This document shows positions 1-6,542 of a DNA stretch of 6,542 bases, one piece after another. The notes under the pieces were generated by a model. That model made no database searches. It was not told the DNA's origin and saw only the letters and a list, made by a program, of their open reading frames with translations. This DNA comes from Candidatus Uhrbacteria bacterium RIFOXYB12_FULL_58_10. GTDB taxonomy: Bacteria > Patescibacteriota > Patescibacteriia > UBA9934 > GWF2-40-263. The position numbers and the translations under genes are program-made. How positions within the stretch are numbered: the stretch's first letter is position 1; each line of letters opens with the position of its first letter. The DNA lies in NCBI GenBank assembly GCA_943357275.1, contig CALRGL010000058.1, forward strand, positions 1-6,542, in the 5' to 3' direction.

Positions 1-192
1 TCCGACGACGTTCCTGGACGCTCAAAGGCTTACGAATCCATTATCAAAGGTGAGCCAATCAAGAAGGTCAACATTCCAGAATCATTTAACGTGCTCGTCC
101 GAGAGTTGAAGGGACTTTGTCTCGATGTCGAACTTCTCAAAGACGGTACGAAGGTCGATCTTCCTGGTGAAAAACAAGCAAGCACTAACTAG
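1..192 (+). CDS. rpoB: RNA polymerase beta subunit, C-terminal 63 residues (partial)
   Basis: Frame 1 is open from the first base to a TAG stop at 190-192 and encodes the C-terminus of the beta subunit of RNA polymerase. Visible family motifs are GRSKAYESIIKGE followed by PESFNVLVRELKGL and LDVELL, the usual end of bacterial RpoB. In known structures this part of beta packs against the N-terminal region of beta' and helps form the clamp base. A short polar tail of about 16 residues (from KDGTKVD) follows the conserved block. The 5' part of the gene lies outside the window. It is followed after 6 nt by rpoC, the universal rpoBC order, so the two are surely co-transcribed. One small oddity is a Cys in the stretch KGLCLDVELL, where Gly or Ala is more usual; I attach no function to it. 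Confidence 0.97.
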   Translation, partial: SDDVPGRSKAYESIIKGEPIKKVNIPESFNVLVRELKGLCLDVELLKDGTKVDLPGEKQASTN

Positions 193-198
193 ACATCT

Positions 199-4233
<4,035 letters not shown>

Positions 4234-4237
4234 AAAG

Positions 4238-4273
4238 AAAACCACCCGACGTTTAGGCGAAGGGTGGTTTTTT
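4238..4273 (+). terminator. Intrinsic terminator of the rpoBC operon
   Basis: Four bases after the rpoC stop, AAAACCACCC (4238-4247) pairs perfectly with GGGTGGTTTT (4262-4271) around a 14-nt loop. The stem runs into six consecutive T (4268-4273), followed by GTTTG. This is a classic rho-independent terminator and marks the end of the rpoBC transcript. Confidence 0.9.
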
Positions 4274-4275
4274 GT

Positions 4276-4304
4276 TTGTCAGCTCTTCCTATTTTTGATA
4301 CGCT
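4276..4304 (+). promoter_or_regulatory. Candidate sigma70-type promoter for yebC-ruvC
   Basis: TTGTCA at 4276-4281 matches five of six bases of the -35 consensus. Exactly 17 nt later TACGCT (4299-4304) is a weak -10 (three of six), strengthened by an extended TG at 4296-4297. A start of transcription about 7 nt downstream would leave a leader of roughly 15 nt before the yebC ATG. The position directly behind the rpoC terminator is where a promoter for the next unit is needed. The -10 is poor, so this is a prediction from pattern and context only. Confidence 0.45.
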
Positions 4305-4326
4305 CGTAACGATTTAAGACCAAGTT

Positions 4327-5052
4327 ATGGCAAGACATTCTCATTTTCACAATATTCAACTTACCAAAGGCAAGGCCGATGCTAAACGAGCTAAGACGTT
4401 TGTGAAGCATGTAAAATCTATTACGGCGGCAGCTAAAGAGGGGGGAGGAGACGCGGCGTTTAATGTATCACTTCGTGTGGCGGTGGACGCGGCTCGATCA
4501 GCGAACATGCCAAAGGAAAATATCGACCGTGCGATTGCTCGTGGGATTGGGAATACCGATGGGGGAGAGCAAATCGTGGAAGTGATCTACGAAGGATTTG
4601 GTCCTGGTGGAATTGCGTTTTTAGTTGTGTGTCTCACGGATAATCGCAATCGATCTATCACAGAAGTTCGTACAACCATTCAGAAAAATGGTGGGAACAT
4701 TGCGGGGCAAGGATCCGTTGCGTGGATGTTTGAGAAGAAAGGAGTGATTGTGATTGAAGATACTACTCTTATTAAGGACCGAGATGGATTTGAACTTGCT
4801 GTCATTGATGCGGGTGCAGAAGATTTCGAAGAACGAGAGGGAATGATTCAAATCGTGACACCTGTCTCAACATTCAAAGCCGTTTTTGATGCGATCGACA
4901 AACTTGGAATCAAACCTGATTCCGGATCACTTGCTTATCTTGCAAAAGAATCTGTTGAGATTAACGATGGAGATGCAGAGCTTATGCAGTCCCTTGTAAG
5001 CAAGCTCGAAGCATTAGATGATGTAGATACGGTTTATACCAACCAACGATAA
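4327..5052 (+). CDS. yebC: YebC/PmpR family translation factor or transcriptional regulator
   Basis: A full-length (241 aa) YebC/TACO1 family protein. Family marks visible: the N-terminal HSHFHNIQ...KGKADAKRAKTF segment, the NMPKENIDRAIARG helix (about 60-73), YEGFGPGG (88-95), LTDNRNRSITEVR (102-114), NGGN and GSVAWMFEKKGVI (128-140), then two alpha/beta domains ending DDVDTVYTNQR. The pattern is that of the YebC_I group rather than the shorter YeeI-like group. Members were long called DNA-binding regulators (PmpR). More recent work on TACO1 and YebC proteins supports a role on the ribosome in relieving stalls at proline-rich stretches. Which applies here cannot be told from sequence. The usual HSKW near the N-terminus is HSHF, with Phe7 for the conserved Trp. 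No clear Shine-Dalgarno precedes the ATG, but the N-terminal match fixes the start. The gene sits 1 nt before ruvC, a very common pairing. Confidence 0.95.
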   Translation: MARHSHFHNIQLTKGKADAKRAKTFVKHVKSITAAAKEGGGDAAFNVSLRVAVDAARSANMPKENIDRAIARGIGNTDGGEQIVEVIYEGFGPGGIAFLVVCLTDNRNRSITEVRTTIQKNGGNIAGQGSVAWMFEKKGVIVIEDTTLIKDRDGFELAVIDAGAEDFEEREGMIQIVTPVSTFKAVFDAIDKLGIKPDSGSLAYLAKESVEINDGDAELMQSLVSKLEALDDVDTVYTNQR

Positions 5053-5053
5053 T

Positions 5054-5536
5054 ATGAAGGAGGGAACATTAATCATGGGTGTAGATCCTGGGTTTGGGAG
5101 AATGGGATTTGGCGTTCTTTATTCCGATGGCAATAAAATGGAATTGGTCGATTACGGGGTGATTACGACAACCAGTGGAGATGCATTTGAGCAGCGGCTG
5201 CTTCACATCGGAAATGATCTGCACGAACTTTTTGAACATCACAAACCTGACGTTGTTGCGATTGAAAAATTGTTTTTTGGAAAGAGTTCTACAACAGCCA
5301 TGCGTGTGGCTGAAGCTCGAGGAGTTGTGTTACTCATGGCAGCTCAAGCTGGAGCGACCGTGATTGAATACACACCAGCTCAGGTCAAAAAAGCTGTGAC
5401 TGGGGACGGAAAGGCGGGGAAACAAGCCATGCAAAAGATGGTGAAAGAATTGCTTCACTTACCTAAACCACCAAAGCCAGATGACGCAGCGGACGCGATT
5501 GCGATGGCGATTACGGCGAGTACGAAACGTTGGTAA
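5054..5536 (+). CDS. ruvC: Crossover junction endodeoxyribonuclease RuvC (Holliday-junction resolvase)
   Basis: RuvC cuts Holliday junctions symmetrically as a dimer during recombinational repair, normally with the RuvAB branch-migration motor. The protein is 160 aa, close to the family length. The four acidic metal ligands are in place: Asp11 in IMGVDPG, Glu71 in VVAIEKLFF, and Asp144 and Asp147 in DDAADAIAMA, matching E. coli D7, E66, D138 and D141. Phe74 corresponds to E. coli Phe69, the base-stacking residue. The segment YTPAQVKKAVTGDGKAGKQ (106-124) is the usual DNA-contact region. The start is uncertain. ATG 5054, 1 nt after the yebC stop, gives a complete first beta strand (TLIMGVDPG) but has no upstream Shine-Dalgarno. 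ATG 5075 has one, but leaves only MGV before the catalytic Asp. I prefer 5054 on structural grounds, with translation coupled to yebC. ruvA and ruvB do not follow; a terminator does. Confidence 0.96.
   Translation: MKEGTLIMGVDPGFGRMGFGVLYSDGNKMELVDYGVITTTSGDAFEQRLLHIGNDLHELFEHHKPDVVAIEKLFFGKSSTTAMRVAEARGVVLLMAAQAGATVIEYTPAQVKKAVTGDGKAGKQAMQKMVKELLHLPKPPKPDDAADAIAMAITASTKRW
5057..5063 (+). promoter_or_regulatory. Shine-Dalgarno-like AAGGAGG inside the start of ruvC
   Basis: AAGGAGG, a perfect anti-Shine-Dalgarno match, lies just after the first ruvC ATG (5054) and 11 nt before the second in-frame ATG (5075). It cannot serve the first ATG, and its spacing to the second is somewhat long. It therefore bears directly on which start is used. 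Confidence 0.5.
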
Positions 5537-5542
5537 AAAAAC

Positions 5543-5564
5543 AACCGTCCGAAAGGGCGGTTTT
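5543..5564. terminator. Shared hairpin terminator between convergent ruvC and pyrB
   Basis: AACCGTCC (5543-5550) pairs with GGGCGGTT (5555-5562) around a GAAA tetraloop (5551-5554): eight pairs, one of them G-U in the + strand RNA. On the + strand it is followed by TTTTGAGTTT, a modest U-tail for ruvC. On the - strand the RNA has one C-A mismatch and a TTTC loop, but it is followed by G and then seven T (complement of 5535-5541), a good tail for pyrB, whose stop lies 11 nt upstream. It probably ends both transcripts. Confidence 0.8.
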
Positions 5565-5573
5565 GAGTTTGGT

Positions 5574-6506
5574 CTATCGACCATTCAAGGTTGGACGAAG
5601 CATTTCTGCCAGCAAAGTCATACGGACTAGAAGTCCATTATCAGCTTGTCGAAAATAAGCTGCACGCGGATCAGAATCGACATCCGTGTGAATTTCATCG
5701 ATGCGTGGCAAAGGATGCAAGATGGCCATTTTGGATTTGGCTTGTTCAAGCATGTTTGCACGCAGAACGTAACATCCGCGACAGCGTTCGTATTCTTCCA
5801 GATTGGTAAACCGCTCCTTTTGAATACGTGTCATATAGATCACGTCGGCTCGAGGAACAGCCGAGGTAAGATCAGTCACTTCTTCAAATTCGATGCCGGC
5901 ACGAGAGAGTTCGGCTTTGATACGACTGGGAATTTGCAGATTCTGCGGAGACACGAGGATAAGTCGCGCTTTGTAGTGACAAAGAAGTTTGGCAAGAGAA
6001 TGAATGGTTCTGCCATGCTTGAGATCACCAACTATCGCAATGGTTAGATTTTCCAAGGTGCCGAGTTCATTGTAGATCGTATACAGATCAATGAGCGCTT
6101 GGGTTGGATGTTCGCCGGGGCCGTCGCCACCATTGATGATTGGAACGCGACTGACACTCGCGGCACGTTTGGCTGCGCCTTCTTCTGTGTGTCGAAGCAC
6201 GATAATGTCTGCAAGACCGCTCACGATGCGAATCGAGTCCTCCAGAGTCTCGCCTTTGGCTGCAGAAGAAAATTCTTTGGCATTTTCCGTCCCGATCACG
6301 TTTCCACCCAGTCGCAGCATGGCCGCTTCATGGCTGAATCGTGTTCGGGTGGAAGGTTCATAGAAATACGAGGCCATGATGTACCCACTCAAGAGCTGGC
6401 TGGCGTGATGCCGAGCCACCGAACGCATTTCATGAATGCGTCCAAAGAGTTGGGAAACAACCTCTGTATCCAACTGATCAACACTGATCAAGTGACGAAG
6501 TGCCAT
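5574..6506 (-). CDS. pyrB: Aspartate carbamoyltransferase, catalytic subunit
   Basis: This cytoplasmic enzyme condenses carbamoyl phosphate with L-aspartate to give N-carbamoyl-L-aspartate, the committed step of de novo pyrimidine synthesis. The protein is 310 aa, the normal length. Carbamoyl-phosphate site: YEPSTRTRFSHEAA with Ser52, Thr53, Arg54 and Thr55; Arg105; HPTQ with His133 and Gln136. The 80s loop is SSAAKGETLEDS with Lys84, which reaches the neighbouring subunit's active site in E. coli. Aspartate site: Arg166 in GDLKHGRTIHSL, Arg227 and Gln229 in MTRIQKERF, and the HPLPRIDEI loop (264-272). The GDLKHGRT form is that of the E. coli and archaeal catalytic chains that can pair with PyrI, rather than the Bacillus form, but no pyrI lies in the window. 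The ATG at 6504-6506 has a strong Shine-Dalgarno and gives the expected N-terminus (MALRHLISVDQL). It is transcribed towards ruvC and ends in TAG. Its promoter and any leader lie outside the window. Confidence 0.98.
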   Translation of the reverse strand: MALRHLISVDQLDTEVVSQLFGRIHEMRSVARHHASQLLSGYIMASYFYEPSTRTRFSHEAAMLRLGGNVIGTENAKEFSSAAKGETLEDSIRIVSGLADIIVLRHTEEGAAKRAASVSRVPIINGGDGPGEHPTQALIDLYTIYNELGTLENLTIAIVGDLKHGRTIHSLAKLLCHYKARLILVSPQNLQIPSRIKAELSRAGIEFEEVTDLTSAVPRADVIYMTRIQKERFTNLEEYERCRGCYVLRANMLEQAKSKMAILHPLPRIDEIHTDVDSDPRAAYFRQADNGLLVRMTLLAEMLRPTLNGR

Positions 6507-6511
6507 GGAAT

Positions 6512-6517
6512 ACCTCC
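6512..6517 (-). promoter_or_regulatory. Ribosome binding site of pyrB
   Basis: Read on the - strand, GGAGGT stands 5 nt before the pyrB ATG, a near-ideal Shine-Dalgarno. It fixes the pyrB start and shows that this organism does use such sites, which matters because rpoC and yebC have none. Only 25 further bases upstream are in the window and no promoter can be judged there. Confidence 0.85.
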
Positions 6518-6542
6518 AAGAAATCAGGAGAAAGATCAGGCC

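Noticed and set aside
4234..4326. A small RNA or riboswitch between rpoC and yebC
   Set aside because: The 93 bases are accounted for by a simple terminator hairpin and a likely promoter; no further conserved structure or small open frame is apparent.
5646..6047. Open frame of 133 codons antisense to pyrB
   Set aside because: pyrB is unmistakable by motif over this whole span, and the antisense product matches no family I know.
6523..6540. Direct repeat ATCAGG, 12 bases apart, upstream of pyrB
   Set aside because: Six bases repeated once is within chance, and the window ends 2 bases later, so no operator can be argued.

Overview
This is an ordinary housekeeping stretch of a bacterial chromosome. 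It holds four genes and the 3' end of a fifth, all recognisable by motif: rpoB (3' end), rpoC, yebC and ruvC on the + strand, then pyrB on the - strand, convergent with ruvC. Nearly all of the window is coding. No mobile element, tRNA, rRNA, CRISPR array or phage gene is visible, and I found no convincing new multi-gene system.

The RpoC sequence suggests the organism. It lacks the enterobacterial SI3 insertion in the trigger loop and has the HTGGVAG / DITQGLPRVEELFEAR form of this region shared with Gram-positives and Thermus. It also has a charged coiled-coil insertion of about 70 residues in the N-terminal region, a doubled barrel-sandwich (SBHM) region before the C-terminus, and non-standard rudder and F-loop sequences (DNSARHSKTV, RGSWGQ). 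From memory of the family, this combination best fits Patescibacteria (CPR). That is an inference and needs a tree. The genetic code looks standard: stops are TAG or TAA, no in-frame TGA occurs, and CGA falls at conserved Arg positions.

Layout: (1) 1-4233, rpoB end and rpoC, 6 nt apart, encoding the beta and beta' subunits of RNA polymerase, closed by a strong intrinsic terminator at 4238-4273. (2) 4274-4326, a short spacer with a plausible promoter overlapping the terminator tail. (3) 4327-5536, yebC-ruvC, 1 nt apart, pairing a translation factor or regulator with the Holliday-junction resolvase; this pairing is common in bacteria, but ruvA and ruvB do not follow. (4) 5537-5573, a compact hairpin between the convergent ruvC and pyrB that can serve as terminator on both strands. 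(5) 5574-6506, pyrB, aspartate carbamoyltransferase, with a strong Shine-Dalgarno site; its promoter lies beyond the window.

The genes belong to three separate functions: transcription, translation rescue with recombination, and pyrimidine synthesis. The points most worth a second look are the lineage-specific additions to RpoC, heavy CGA use for arginine in rpoC, and the ambiguous ruvC start.
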